IMG/VR virus record: IMGVR_UViG_3300025632_000018
Span: 1 to 56,980 of that record
Direction: 5' to 3' (one strand)
Origin: a virus
DNA: 56,980 nt
Each line of letters begins with the position of its first letter. Position 1 is the first letter of the stretch. Shown piece by piece: positions 41,475 to 48,989 of this stretch. The notes below the pieces were generated by a model. That model had not been told where the DNA came from and searched no databases. It saw only the letters and a list, made by a program, of their open reading frames with translations. Both the position numbers and the translations under genes were made by a program.

Positions 41475-41629
41475 CTAAAAAAGAATTTACTGGAAAGGGT
41501 GGTGAAACTTGGGAGTGGGAAGAAACTCCTGAGGTTACTGAAGCACTCAAGCAACTTCATGATAGAGTGAGACGTGCTAAACTCAAAGAGCAAGATGATC
41601 AACTAAACTATGATACAGGAGGAAAATGA
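41471..41629 (+). CDS. small hypothetical protein
   Basis: A 52-residue protein (MTKKEFTGKGGETWEWEETP ... LNYDTGGK), overlapping the genes on both sides. Helical C-terminal half (EALKQLHDRVRRAKLKEQDD). Confidence 0.55.
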   Translation: MTKKEFTGKGGETWEWEETPEVTEALKQLHDRVRRAKLKEQDDQLNYDTGGK

Positions 41630-41904
41630 GCGATCAATTTATGAATGACGACGAATATGATCAATTAATGAAAGATGGACTGGAAAGGTACAAGAAAAGA
41701 ATGAACAACATCAAGGAAGCAAAACTTGATTTTGAAGATATGGAACTTCTTCAATTGGAGTTTTATGTAAGTGAAATGGAGAAAAATTGTTCGATGGGTG
41801 GAGAGATCCGTCGTCATGAATCCATTTACAATAAAATCAAAAAGGAACAATCAAGAAGAATTCTTGTTAAACTTGAAGAAGAAGCACTCGGTAAATTTAA
41901 ATGA
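41626..41904 (+). CDS. helical hypothetical protein
   Basis: A 92-residue charged, helical protein (YDQLMKDGLERYKKRMNNIK ... LQLEFYVSEMEKNCSMGG). AGGAGG precedes the ATG. Probably a coiled-coil protein. Confidence 0.57.
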   Translation: MSDQFMNDDEYDQLMKDGLERYKKRMNNIKEAKLDFEDMELLQLEFYVSEMEKNCSMGGEIRRHESIYNKIKKEQSRRILVKLEEEALGKFK

Positions 41905-42128
41905 AAGATCAACCAATCACAGTCGAAGACTATAAAGAGCACAGTCAAGAGTTCTTTGATAAGTATTTTTATGTTGCCAAAGAACTTGGTGAAGGTGCTA
42001 AGGCAGAAGACATCCTTAAAATTATGGAGTCTCTTGCTGGTGTTGTTATGAAGAAAAGATCTGAAACTAAAGTAGGACCTTTTGGATTTAATAAAAAACC
42101 ACCCGAAGAGAACAATGATTCAGACTGA
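41901..42128 (+). CDS. small hypothetical protein
   Basis: A 75-residue protein (MKDQPITVEDYKEHSQEFFD ... PPEENNDSD), with a helical core AEDILKIMESLAGVVMKKRS. ATGA junctions at both ends. Confidence 0.56.
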   Translation: MKDQPITVEDYKEHSQEFFDKYFYVAKELGEGAKAEDILKIMESLAGVVMKKRSETKVGPFGFNKKPPEENNDSD

Positions 42129-42369
42129 TACAAAACCAGAAGTCATTATACCAGAAGGTGCCGAACTTATTGACGAGTGTTTCTATGTTTGGGCAACTCG
42201 TTATGGTTTGTTTTCTTCTATGACCAAAGATGGTCGTCAAATGCTCACTGGTGCCATTAAAGAAAATGTGACTATTATGACACGATGGCACCTTAAGTGT
42301 GAACAAGAAGGTTGGCCTGAAGGTAGCACTAGAGTAGTGAATAGTGGCATAGTTAGTGGTAAACTTTAG
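42115..42369 (+). CDS. small hypothetical protein
   Basis: An 84-residue protein (MIQTDTKPEVIIPEGAELID ... GIVSGKL). Contains YVWATRYGLFSSMTKDGRQM and a helical segment. Overlaps the previous gene by 14 bases. No family recognised. Confidence 0.56.
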   Translation: MIQTDTKPEVIIPEGAELIDECFYVWATRYGLFSSMTKDGRQMLTGAIKENVTIMTRWHLKCEQEGWPEGSTRVVNSGIVSGKL

Positions 42370-42420
42370 TATATGAAGGTTAAAGTGTTAAATACTTAAA
42401 ACATCCAAACAAATCTTAAA

Positions 42421-42573
42421 GTGGATTTATCCGACAAAAAAGCAACAAAAAAAATTATCAAAAGATCTAAAAAACATCCTGAATGGTATTCTCAAGAAGA
42501 AGTTTTATATGCTAAAATGATTAGAAAGCAATTAAAGAAAAATGAAAGACAGTCTGAAAGTAGACCAGAATAA
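42421..42573 (+). CDS. small basic protein (GTG start)
   Basis: A 50-residue, very basic protein with the segment KHPEWYSQEEVLYAKMIRKQ, a pattern I recall from small cyanophage proteins. GTG at 42421 follows AAATCTTAAA. It overlaps the next gene by 32 bases. It may bind nucleic acid. Confidence 0.6.
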   Translation: MDLSDKKATKKIIKRSKKHPEWYSQEEVLYAKMIRKQLKKNERQSESRPE

Positions 42574-42697
42574 AGACGGAACCTTTAGTCTTGAATGGGA
42601 TAAAGATGATCCTAATTGGAAGTTCTTAAATGGTATGACAAGTAAGGAAATTCAGGAAATTGTAAATCGAGCAATCAAAGATCAACTTGACTCTTAA
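42542..42697 (+). CDS. small conserved cyanophage protein
   Basis: A 51-residue acidic protein (MKDSLKVDQNKDGTFSLEWD ... IKDQLDS). The pattern D-G-T-F-S-L-E-W-D-K-D-D-P-N-W is one I recall from a family common in T4-like cyanophages. Function unknown. Confidence 0.65.
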   Translation: MKDSLKVDQNKDGTFSLEWDKDDPNWKFLNGMTSKEIQEIVNRAIKDQLDS

Positions 42698-42707
42698 TAA
42701 TAAAAAA

Positions 42708-42938
42708 ATGGCACTCTCAGAATCAGTCGAAGCATCACTCAAAGAAGCAGAACAATCACTTCGCAATGCACTTGCATTTGCGGCAAGGCAAGAAAGACCA
42801 ATGGTTTGCAACAATATTGCAGAGATGATAAGTAAAATAGAATCAGTTATCTCTACTGATGAAATTCTTGATAAACTTGAAAATCGTAATCCTGGAGATA
42901 GTGGCATCTTTGACTCTTGGTTTAATACTGATGAATAA
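42708..42938 (+). CDS. small helical protein
   Basis: A 76-residue protein (MALSESVEASLKEAEQSLRN ... DSWFNTDE), two helices and an acidic tail. Conserved type in cyanophages by recollection. Function unknown. Confidence 0.6.
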   Translation: MALSESVEASLKEAEQSLRNALAFAARQERPMVCNNIAEMISKIESVISTDEILDKLENRNPGDSGIFDSWFNTDE

Positions 42939-43012
42939 ATGTGAATAAAAACTTAAATTCCTAGATAATATTGGATTCTAATGTTAGAATATCAACACAC
43001 CGAAAGAAATCT

Positions 43013-43168
43013 ATGACTTTACCAAAAAACGGCAAGAAATTGACCGAAATGGAGGAAAAAAGCATGAAAATTGCCCTAAAAGAGGCAGATATACGTGCAA
43101 TTCATCCTGAAAGAATGGAAGCTCTTGCTCATTATTTGGTAGAAAAGGCAAAAAGTCAAAATAAATAA
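43013..43168 (+). CDS. small basic hypothetical protein
   Basis: A 51-residue protein (MTLPKNGKKLTEMEEKSMKI ... KAKSQNK). The frame is open upstream to 42971 (TTG); the ATG is preferred. No family recognised. An AATAAATAAA late-type string at its stop precedes cp12. Confidence 0.5.
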   Translation: MTLPKNGKKLTEMEEKSMKIALKEADIRAIHPERMEALAHYLVEKAKSQNK

Positions 43169-43189
43169 AAGTATAAGAACAGTAGCACA

Positions 43190-43417
43190 ATGGAAAACAT
43201 CGAAACTCACATCGCCAAGGACAAAGAAATCCTTGACAATCCTATGATCTCTCCCAATCAACGTCGTCACATTGAAGGTGAACTACATGAATTGGAAGAA
43301 TATGCTGAACATCATAAGAAAGAAATTGAAGCAGGTGATCATCACGATCCGTCATACCTTGAGTTGTTCTGTGATCAGAACCCATCAGAACCCGAATGTT
43401 TGGTTTATGAAGACTGA
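43190..43417 (+). CDS. cp12: CP12-like Calvin-cycle inhibitor
   Basis: A 75-residue protein. The C terminus LELFCDQNPSEPECLVYED contains the CP12 signature C61-D-x-N-P-x(4)-C70 with the terminal V-Y-E-D that inserts into GAPDH. The N-terminal redox Cys pair of plant CP12 is absent, and the central helix (ELHELEEYAEHHKKE) stands in for the AWD_VEEL core. CP12 ties GAPDH and phosphoribulokinase into an inactive complex, shutting the Calvin cycle. Phage copies are thought to push host carbon into the pentose-phosphate route and nucleotides. A terminator follows directly. Confidence 0.88.
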   Translation: MENIETHIAKDKEILDNPMISPNQRRHIEGELHELEEYAEHHKKEIEAGDHHDPSYLELFCDQNPSEPECLVYED

Positions 43418-43444
43418 TTGAGACAGTTTGAGAAGTGTCACACT

Positions 43445-43465
43445 GACCCTTACAGGGTCTTTTTT
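43445..43465 (+). terminator. Rho-independent terminator
   Basis: GACCCT-TAC-AGGGTC hairpin followed by six T residues. It ends the long small-gene transcript after cp12. Confidence 0.85.
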
Positions 43466-43471
43466 ATGCCT

Positions 43472-43502
43472 TATAATATAGAGGTAATCAAGCAAAGGCA
43501 CC
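43472..43502 (+). promoter_or_regulatory. early promoter and leader
   Basis: TATAAT (43472-43477) with CTTACA 17 bases upstream inside the terminator arm, then the leader AGAGGTAATCAAGCAAAGGC. Confidence 0.6.
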
Positions 43503-43916
43503 ATGGGTACCCGTTCCCGCATCGGCATCCAACTTCAAGATGAGAGCATCGTTTCTGTTTATTGTCATTATGATGGATATCCTGCGTTCAATGGTAAAGT
43601 TCTGCGTGACAACTATGATACCGTTGAGAAAGTAAAAGAACTGATTGATGGTGGTGATATGTCCTGCACCTGGACTAATTCTGGTTGGGGTAATGAAACT
43701 CTGCCTGAGTCTGGTGCTCTGTATTATACTATGCGTGGTGAATCTCTTGAAGATAATGCACCACGTCTTGACAAAGATATGGAAGAGTTTTTCTCTGATG
43801 GTGAAGAATACTCCTACATCTTCCGTAATGGTAACTGGTTTGCTTATGACATGCATCAGTTTGAAGATATGGTAGCACCAGAACCTGTGGAAATCCCTGC
43901 TGGTCCAGTTGCCTAA
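43503..43916 (+). CDS. conserved phage protein (MGTRSRIGI family)
   Basis: A 137-residue protein. The start MGTRSRIGIQLQDESIVSVY followed by CHYDGYPAFNGKVL is shared by a family common in phages and bacteria, with no function known to me. Trp/Tyr-rich C-terminal half (NGNWFAYDMHQFEDM). It lies alone between two early-type promoters. Confidence 0.7.
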   Translation: MGTRSRIGIQLQDESIVSVYCHYDGYPAFNGKVLRDNYDTVEKVKELIDGGDMSCTWTNSGWGNETLPESGALYYTMRGESLEDNAPRLDKDMEEFFSDGEEYSYIFRNGNWFAYDMHQFEDMVAPEPVEIPAGPVA

Positions 43917-43926
43917 GTGTCCCAAT

Positions 43927-43982
43927 GCATCCTGAAACCCTCTCAGGATGCCCTATAATATGTTCATACAAGGGAAACCACC
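43927..43982 (+). promoter_or_regulatory. promoter with 9-bp palindrome between -35 and -10
   Basis: GCATCCTGA (43927-43935) and TCAGGATGC (43943-43951) are perfect inverted repeats with a 7-base centre, ending two bases before TATAAT (43954-43959). The leader ACAAGGGAAACCACC precedes the ATG. It could be an operator or a terminator arm. Confidence 0.6.
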
Positions 43983-44351
43983 ATGACTGCCACTTTCACT
44001 GACTACGTTGCTCAACAGGATGCACGTAACACCATTCAGTTGAATGTCACCAAGTATGCTCTCATGCTTTGTGATGCACTGCAACAGTCTCATCAGCGTC
44101 AACATCCAAATGGTCGTAACTATTCTTATGCACTGATCTCCGGTCGTAAGTATCATAAAGTGATGCAGTGTGTCGATGGTCAGACGGAATCAGTTCATGC
44201 CTTCATTGATAAGAAAACTGGTGAAGTATACAAGGCAGCATCATACAAGGCACCAGCAAAAGGTGTTCGTTTCAATCTGCTAATCATCGAAGAACGTGAG
44301 TTTGTGTTGGAGAACTGTGATTGGGCAGGTGGTTATCTTTACATTCGTTGA
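43983..44351 (+). CDS. conserved cyanophage early protein
   Basis: A 122-residue protein (MTATFTDYVAQQDARNTIQL ... GGYLYIR). The segment HAFIDKKTGEVYKAASYKAP followed by GVRFNLL is one I associate with small conserved cyanophage proteins. Function unknown. Early-type promoter and leader. Confidence 0.65.
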   Translation: MTATFTDYVAQQDARNTIQLNVTKYALMLCDALQQSHQRQHPNGRNYSYALISGRKYHKVMQCVDGQTESVHAFIDKKTGEVYKAASYKAPAKGVRFNLLIIEEREFVLENCDWAGGYLYIR

Positions 44352-44387
44352 TTATTCCCAAATCTTTTCATTAAACACTGAATTATT

Positions 44388-44771
44388 ATGGCACACGAAT
44401 ACGATCTCACGGAACAATCTGATCTTGATATGTTAGATGAGGTTGATGGTGAGTATTACAATTGGGATCAGAATCACTCTGGTTATTTGTGGTTGACTGA
44501 TGCATGTGTGGAGAAGTATGGATTAGAGAAGGGTATGGATGTAGAACCCATTGACTGGGATATTTGGGATGATGAGTATTACGCTGAATACAAAGAGATG
44601 GGATTAAAGTGGGATCTTCCTATTCAACAATATGCCTCAGTGCATGATAAGGATGGAAAGTATCTCCGTGATTGCACCTATGAAGACTGGGAAGTATGTA
44701 AGGCAAATGGTATTAAGGAAGAAATGTTAAGTGATGAAGGTTGTGAAATTATGGGATGGTGTGACGGATGA
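44388..44771 (+). CDS. acidic hypothetical protein
   Basis: A 127-residue, strongly acidic, Trp/Tyr-rich protein (MAHEYDLTEQSDLDMLDEVD ... IMGWCDG). Net charge is very negative, so a DNA-mimic role is conceivable but unsupported. Overlaps the following gene. Confidence 0.58.
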   Translation: MAHEYDLTEQSDLDMLDEVDGEYYNWDQNHSGYLWLTDACVEKYGLEKGMDVEPIDWDIWDDEYYAEYKEMGLKWDLPIQQYASVHDKDGKYLRDCTYEDWEVCKANGIKEEMLSDEGCEIMGWCDG

Positions 44772-44929
44772 TTGTAAATCTAACAAAGAATGAGATAAAG
44801 CATCTTGTATATCTTCTGGGTAAAGGAGATGCTGATTATCCTGAATTAAATCAGAATTTACTGAACAAATTAGGATCACTGATTGAAGTCTGTACTTGCA
44901 AAGAAAAAAATTCTGAGACTGAACAATGA
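44768..44929 (+). CDS. small helical hypothetical protein
   Basis: A 53-residue protein (MIVNLTKNEIKHLVYLLGKG ... KNSETEQ) with the start overlapping the previous stop. One amphipathic helix pair; no family recognised. Confidence 0.55.
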   Translation: MIVNLTKNEIKHLVYLLGKGDADYPELNQNLLNKLGSLIEVCTCKEKNSETEQ

Positions 44930-45084
44930 AAGCATCATCTGATCGATGGATTGTCTCATGGAAACGTGAGAAGAAAAATGGTTACACTTCAACTCAGCAA
45001 GTTGTAGTCTATGGAATCAAAAATGTTGAGCACATTATCAATACAATGGTTCCGACAGATGAATGGAGTGTAACACCAGCATGA
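44926..45084 (+). CDS. small hypothetical protein
   Basis: A 52-residue protein (MKASSDRWIVSWKREKKNGY ... EWSVTPA), a beta-alpha pattern with basic N terminus. ATGA junctions on both sides. Confidence 0.55.
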   Translation: MKASSDRWIVSWKREKKNGYTSTQQVVVYGIKNVEHIINTMVPTDEWSVTPA

Positions 45085-45215
45085 CTGCTAAAGAAAAACT
45101 TTTATTCTTATCATCTTTTATCTGGGTTTTACATTGGGGAACATGTCTTACATCTTTCATAGTGGATACGGTTATTCTCAAAAACGGTGTGAGGATATTG
45201 CCCATTGGTTTTTGA
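45081..45215 (+). CDS. possible small membrane protein
   Basis: A 44-residue frame (MTAKEKLLFLSSFIWVLHWG ... ILPIGF) that starts at an ATGA overlap and is mostly hydrophobic. Its last 73 bases overlap the metallopeptidase gene in another frame. It may be only partly meaningful. Confidence 0.4.
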   Translation: MTAKEKLLFLSSFIWVLHWGTCLTSFIVDTVILKNGVRILPIGF

Positions 45216-45559
45216 GTGAATTTTTCCCACGACACAAAATTGTGGTAGAGATTGAACATAAAGGTCTCAAACGTGATGGTGTTGTTGGGTATTGTGATGT
45301 GATTGGTAATGATTATCGGCCACGACACTTCTTGATTGAACTTCAGGCACGTATGTCTGAGGAGATGTATATAAAAACTCTTTTTCATGAACTGACTCAT
45401 CTGGCACAGTGGGTAGGTGGTTCTCTGCGGTTTCATCATGGAAAAATGAGGTATTGTCAGGAACCGGTGGAGAATTATGATTATTGGGATCAACCACATG
45501 AAATTGAGGCACGGAAGGAAGAAGTAAGGCTATATGATCAGTGGTTAAATGAGGAATAG
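45143..45559 (+). CDS. SprT-like zinc metallopeptidase
   Basis: A 138-residue protein with the zincin motif H82-E-L-T-H86 (FHELTHLAQW) and a downstream QPHEIEAR glutamate (about 120-122) as third ligand. Size and layout match small SprT/Spartan-like or phage metallopeptidases. Spartan-type enzymes remove proteins from DNA, but the substrate here is unknown. ATG at 45143 is chosen (TTG three codons earlier). Confidence 0.72.
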   Translation: MSYIFHSGYGYSQKRCEDIAHWFLSEFFPRHKIVVEIEHKGLKRDGVVGYCDVIGNDYRPRHFLIELQARMSEEMYIKTLFHELTHLAQWVGGSLRFHHGKMRYCQEPVENYDYWDQPHEIEARKEEVRLYDQWLNEE

Positions 45560-45590
45560 AGTGTGCCAGTCGGCAAACCGGTTCAGATGC

Positions 45591-45619
45591 TTGACATTAC
45601 CATGAATCGGTGATATATT
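45591..45619 (+). promoter_or_regulatory. consensus sigma-70 promoter for the R-M-like cassette
   Basis: TTGACA (45591-45596), 17 bases, TATATT (45614-45619). TGTGCCAGT occurs 28 bases upstream. A second hairpin-prone GATTCATGG...CCCCGATC leader follows before the GTG start. Confidence 0.8.
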
Positions 45620-45672
45620 AGATTCATGGGAGAAATCCCCGATCAACATTAGTCTTTAAGGAGATTGTAATT

Positions 45673-46815
45673 GTGTCCAAAACAAAAAAGCAAGGTGCAG
45701 GAACATCAATCGAGCATTATATTCAAGATGCAGCAGAGATTCGATTGACCGCACGTTTACAAGAAGAGGCAGAGAGATTAGGAGTTGCCTCTAAGAGCAT
45801 TTCTTCAGAAATCAATAAGGAATTTGAGAAGGCATGTGTAGACGGTAATATTGAGACTAAGTTCTCTAAGAGTAAGTATTCTAAAAATATAGAAGCAACA
45901 TATCAGTCTATAGTTCAGGATCTTATTAAGAAATATCCTGATCGTAAGTTTTATTTTCAGTGTGTAGATACAGAGTATCGCAATTTAGGAAAGAAAGGTG
46001 ATATTCTTATTCATTTTGATGATGGTGAGAAAATCTCTGTTAGTGTTAAGAATTATCAGAATGGATATTCTTCTATTCAGGTATGTTCAGGAACATTTAA
46101 TTCTACATTAAATAACATCTTATTTGATAATACTGATTGTTCTCCTGGAATGTATATTTCACCTTATGGTGTAAAGTTTAAGGGAAGCAATAGAGAGTAT
46201 CGTGATGGACTTGTAATGAGACAATATCCTGAATTACTTCCTTTCTTTGGTAAGTTGGATAATATTAATGATAGTATTCGTGACTACTATATTAATAGTC
46301 CAGAGGCAGAGCATTATGAAAATGTAGCAGATCAGTGGAAGAAGGATTGTTCTTCTGTTGGTACTGAAGTTGCACCTCTTGTTGTTGAGGCACTTTCATT
46401 TCTACCTAATGAATCGGTTCTTGGTAGAATGCAGAAAGCAACTGGTTTAGTATCTGATGAGCATCTACTCTGTCTTGGTAAAGGTGAATATCTATTCTCT
46501 GTTACTAATGAGGATTATCATAAACTTTGCAATCGTGTAAAGGCAGCAACTCATGTTGAGTTGGAGAGTAGAGGACAATCAGTTTTCTATCATATCTGTG
46601 ATGCTGATGGTGTAATCATTAGTATTAATCAACCATGCACACTGCAAAAGAATGGAGCATGGTTTGCAACCAATGAACCAAAGTTTGAGGGTGTTCGTGA
46701 AAAGAATGATAAAGGTAAAAAGTTTATGCTTAAGTGGGGTCAAAGAAGACCACGTAAGAGTAAAGAACTTGCAACATCTACAAACATGTATCTTAAATTA
46801 AAAGACTATATGTAG
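45673..46815 (+). CDS. restriction-endonuclease-like protein (PD-(D/E)XK candidate)
   Basis: A 380-residue protein with a GTG start and AAGGAG about 10 bases upstream. An N-terminal helical region (20-90) leads to KKGD110ILIHF and KISVSVK126NYQ, the D...x-V-K spacing of PD-(D/E)XK nucleases. SIQVCSGTFNSTLN follows. The pattern resembles type II restriction enzymes that pair with N6-adenine methyltransferases. It is the first gene of a cassette whose later members are methyltransferase parts. Codon use and AT content look like the surrounding phage. No family assigned with certainty. Confidence 0.6.
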   Translation: MSKTKKQGAGTSIEHYIQDAAEIRLTARLQEEAERLGVASKSISSEINKEFEKACVDGNIETKFSKSKYSKNIEATYQSIVQDLIKKYPDRKFYFQCVDTEYRNLGKKGDILIHFDDGEKISVSVKNYQNGYSSIQVCSGTFNSTLNNILFDNTDCSPGMYISPYGVKFKGSNREYRDGLVMRQYPELLPFFGKLDNINDSIRDYYINSPEAEHYENVADQWKKDCSSVGTEVAPLVVEALSFLPNESVLGRMQKATGLVSDEHLLCLGKGEYLFSVTNEDYHKLCNRVKAATHVELESRGQSVFYHICDADGVIISINQPCTLQKNGAWFATNEPKFEGVREKNDKGKKFMLKWGQRRPRKSKELATSTNMYLKLKDYM

Positions 46816-46835
46816 TCTAATGTTTTGATTTATTA

Positions 46836-46867
46836 ATGAATCTTTCAAACTCACTTGAAAGATTCAT
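46836..46867. repeat. 11-bp inverted repeat
   Basis: ATGAATCTTTC (46836-46846) and GAAAGATTCAT (46857-46867) flank a 10-base centre, just after the nuclease-like gene. There is no T run, so it is more likely a protein or RNA-processing site than a terminator. Confidence 0.7.
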
Positions 46868-46905
46868 ATATACATGGTATTCTTGAAACAACCTTTAAAA
46901 AAACA

Positions 46906-47982
46906 ATGAGTAAGCATTCCTTCGGCGTAATTAACGCACAAAAATTTCCAAAAGCACCCGATTGTAAAGAGGGGTATGAATGGATTGATGGTGGAGATGT
47001 TAAGATGATCCCAATTGAAAATTGGGAGTCTGATTATGAGTGTGATGCAAATACTAAAATAAATGATCACACAAATTATGAAAAAGTAGAGAGTAATTTA
47101 CAAGCAACGGGATTTGATCATTCTTTTGAACCAGGACATGCAGTTCCTATCCCTGGGACAAATAATGTTTCAGGAAAGAGTGCTAGAACTCGTCATAATA
47201 TTCTTAAAAACAATGGATATAAGTATTATCCAACTAGGTTAATGACACCTGTTGAGGGATATGATGAAAGAATATCATCATTTTCTGAGGCGATGTCTGC
47301 TGATCTGCAACATAAACCACATAGAGAATTGAGTATGAAGCAAATTGCACAACAAATGTGGGCACAAAAAGATAAAGGTATTTCCTGGTATCATGGGCAA
47401 CCCGTTAATCCTGTGACCGGAGAAATTATCTATGGGGATGATGAATTTGATCATGCTTATGATACAGAGTTTGGAATCAATCAGGTATTTTGGCATAAAG
47501 TTCCAAGGGGAACTATCAGAAATTTAGTAAACAAAGGATTTTCCACTGCTGTGAAAATCAATGATAAAGATGAGAGAGTAATTAAGCAAGAAGTCAAAGA
47601 TCATGAACTTGGAAATGGTAATGATGGATATAAAGTCAGTTTGATTTGTATGGATGACGCTGGCGCAAATGCTCCTGCTAAATTGTGGAATTTGTTTATG
47701 AATCCAAATAATAAGATTCGTCACATTATTTTCACTAAAAAAGCACAAACGGCAGAAGAAGTGAAAACAATGAGAGAGACCTGGAGAAAAACTTTGATTA
47801 ATTATGCAAAGATTGCTATTCAGTTTTCTCTGCAAAATAAATATATTTCTCCCGAAACAAGGGAAGAATTTATTAATGAGCGACTTCATATAATGTTTGC
47901 AAATTTTGAACTTTATGGGTATAATCATCTTGAGGATGAGGAAAATTATGTGAAGATTGATATGTTTCGTGAGTATGTTTGA
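46906..47982 (+). CDS. ParB-like protein in the R-M-like cassette
   Basis: A 358-residue protein. MIPIENWESDYECDANTKIN, then ATGFDHSFEPGHAVPIPGTN and NVSGKSARTRHNILKNNGYK with Y-P-T-R, follow the ParB/sulfiredoxin pattern (position-specific G-x-x-R and hydrophobic-P-x-R). The C-terminal two thirds are helical and unrecognised. ATG at 46906 is used; an in-frame TTG at 46855 falls in the inverted repeat. ParB-like proteins often accompany phage DNA methyltransferases. Specific role unknown. Confidence 0.45.
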   Translation: MSKHSFGVINAQKFPKAPDCKEGYEWIDGGDVKMIPIENWESDYECDANTKINDHTNYEKVESNLQATGFDHSFEPGHAVPIPGTNNVSGKSARTRHNILKNNGYKYYPTRLMTPVEGYDERISSFSEAMSADLQHKPHRELSMKQIAQQMWAQKDKGISWYHGQPVNPVTGEIIYGDDEFDHAYDTEFGINQVFWHKVPRGTIRNLVNKGFSTAVKINDKDERVIKQEVKDHELGNGNDGYKVSLICMDDAGANAPAKLWNLFMNPNNKIRHIIFTKKAQTAEEVKTMRETWRKTLINYAKIAIQFSLQNKYISPETREEFINERLHIMFANFELYGYNHLEDEENYVKIDMFREYV

Positions 47983-48065
47983 TCTAATCTAACAGATAAA
48001 GTATAACGACATTATTCTCATTGGAGATTGGTTTGTTTAATTAAATAAATCACCTCTAAGAGAAT

Positions 48066-48989
48066 ATGCAGTTTGATATAATAGTAACGAATCCACCATT
48101 TCAGGATTCTACCAATAAGAAGAAGACACAACATAAGCTATGGATTGACTTTACACAGAAAACATTCAGTGAGTGGTTAAAACCTGGAGGTATTCTCCTT
48201 CAGGTTTCTCCTAGTAGTTTCTTATCACCATCCAGTAAGATTCTGCAACTGTTTAAGTCTAAGGCAGTGAAGTTTCTGAACTTAGATACAAAAACTTATT
48301 TTCCTGAAGTGGGAAGCACGTTCGCCGACTATATGGTCTCCAACCGTCCCGGCATCGAAAAAACTAAAGTTGTTACTCAAGACGGTACATTTGACTGTAA
48401 AATAGATGATTCAGTGTTCTATTTGCCTATAGATTTATCAGAAAATGCCTTATCTGTTCATAATAAGGTAATGTTTGAGATAAGAGAGCACCTTGATGTA
48501 AGATATGATTATGTGACGTGTCATAACGTGAATTTGCTACGGGAGACTGGTATCATCAATAAGTGGGATAACTGTTGTGACATTAAAACTAAACAAGAGT
48601 TTATTGATAGTCATCCAATTCTACACACAAACAAACAAACTTGGTATTCACGAATTCGACAGGATTGGGCATCAAAGAAGAAAGTAATGTGGTCACGGAG
48701 TGGATATACAAAACCAGTTTATGATGATGGTATTTTAGGTGGTACTGATATGGTATATTATGTGTTGGTGAATGATAAAGAATCGGGAGAGAATCTAACA
48801 CATAACCTGAATAGTACGCTAATGAAGTATATTCTCAAGACTGCAAAATGGTCTGGGTTTGGTAATGAGAAAGTATTTTGTAGGTTGCCAAATTTACCAA
48901 TTGATTGTAAAATGAGTGATGATGATGTGTTTGATTTCTTCAACATCACAGAACAAGAGAGAGTGTATGTCAGACAAATTGTGGGATGA
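48066..48989 (+). CDS. N6-adenine methyltransferase, motif IV/target-recognition part
   Basis: A 307-residue protein that starts with the catalytic motif: MQFDIIVTNPPFQDS, where NPPF is motif IV of amino-methyltransferases. LWIDFTQKTFSEWLKPGGIL corresponds to motifs V-VI. The remaining 200 residues (WSRSGYTKPVYDDGILGGTD, GFGNEKVFCRLPNLP) look like a target-recognition domain. The SAM-binding motif I is missing. The next gene supplies it, so this is half of a split enzyme. A TAAATAAAT late-type string precedes it. Confidence 0.82.
   Translation: MQFDIIVTNPPFQDSTNKKKTQHKLWIDFTQKTFSEWLKPGGILLQVSPSSFLSPSSKILQLFKSKAVKFLNLDTKTYFPEVGSTFADYMVSNRPGIEKTKVVTQDGTFDCKIDDSVFYLPIDLSENALSVHNKVMFEIREHLDVRYDYVTCHNVNLLRETGIINKWDNCCDIKTKQEFIDSHPILHTNKQTWYSRIRQDWASKKKVMWSRSGYTKPVYDDGILGGTDMVYYVLVNDKESGENLTHNLNSTLMKYILKTAKWSGFGNEKVFCRLPNLPIDCKMSDDDVFDFFNITEQERVYVRQIVG

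Noticed and set aside
45673-46815. Calling the nuclease-like gene a homing endonuclease
   Set aside because: No GIY-YIG, HNH or LAGLIDADG motif is visible, and the neighbouring methyltransferase halves fit a restriction-type pairing better.
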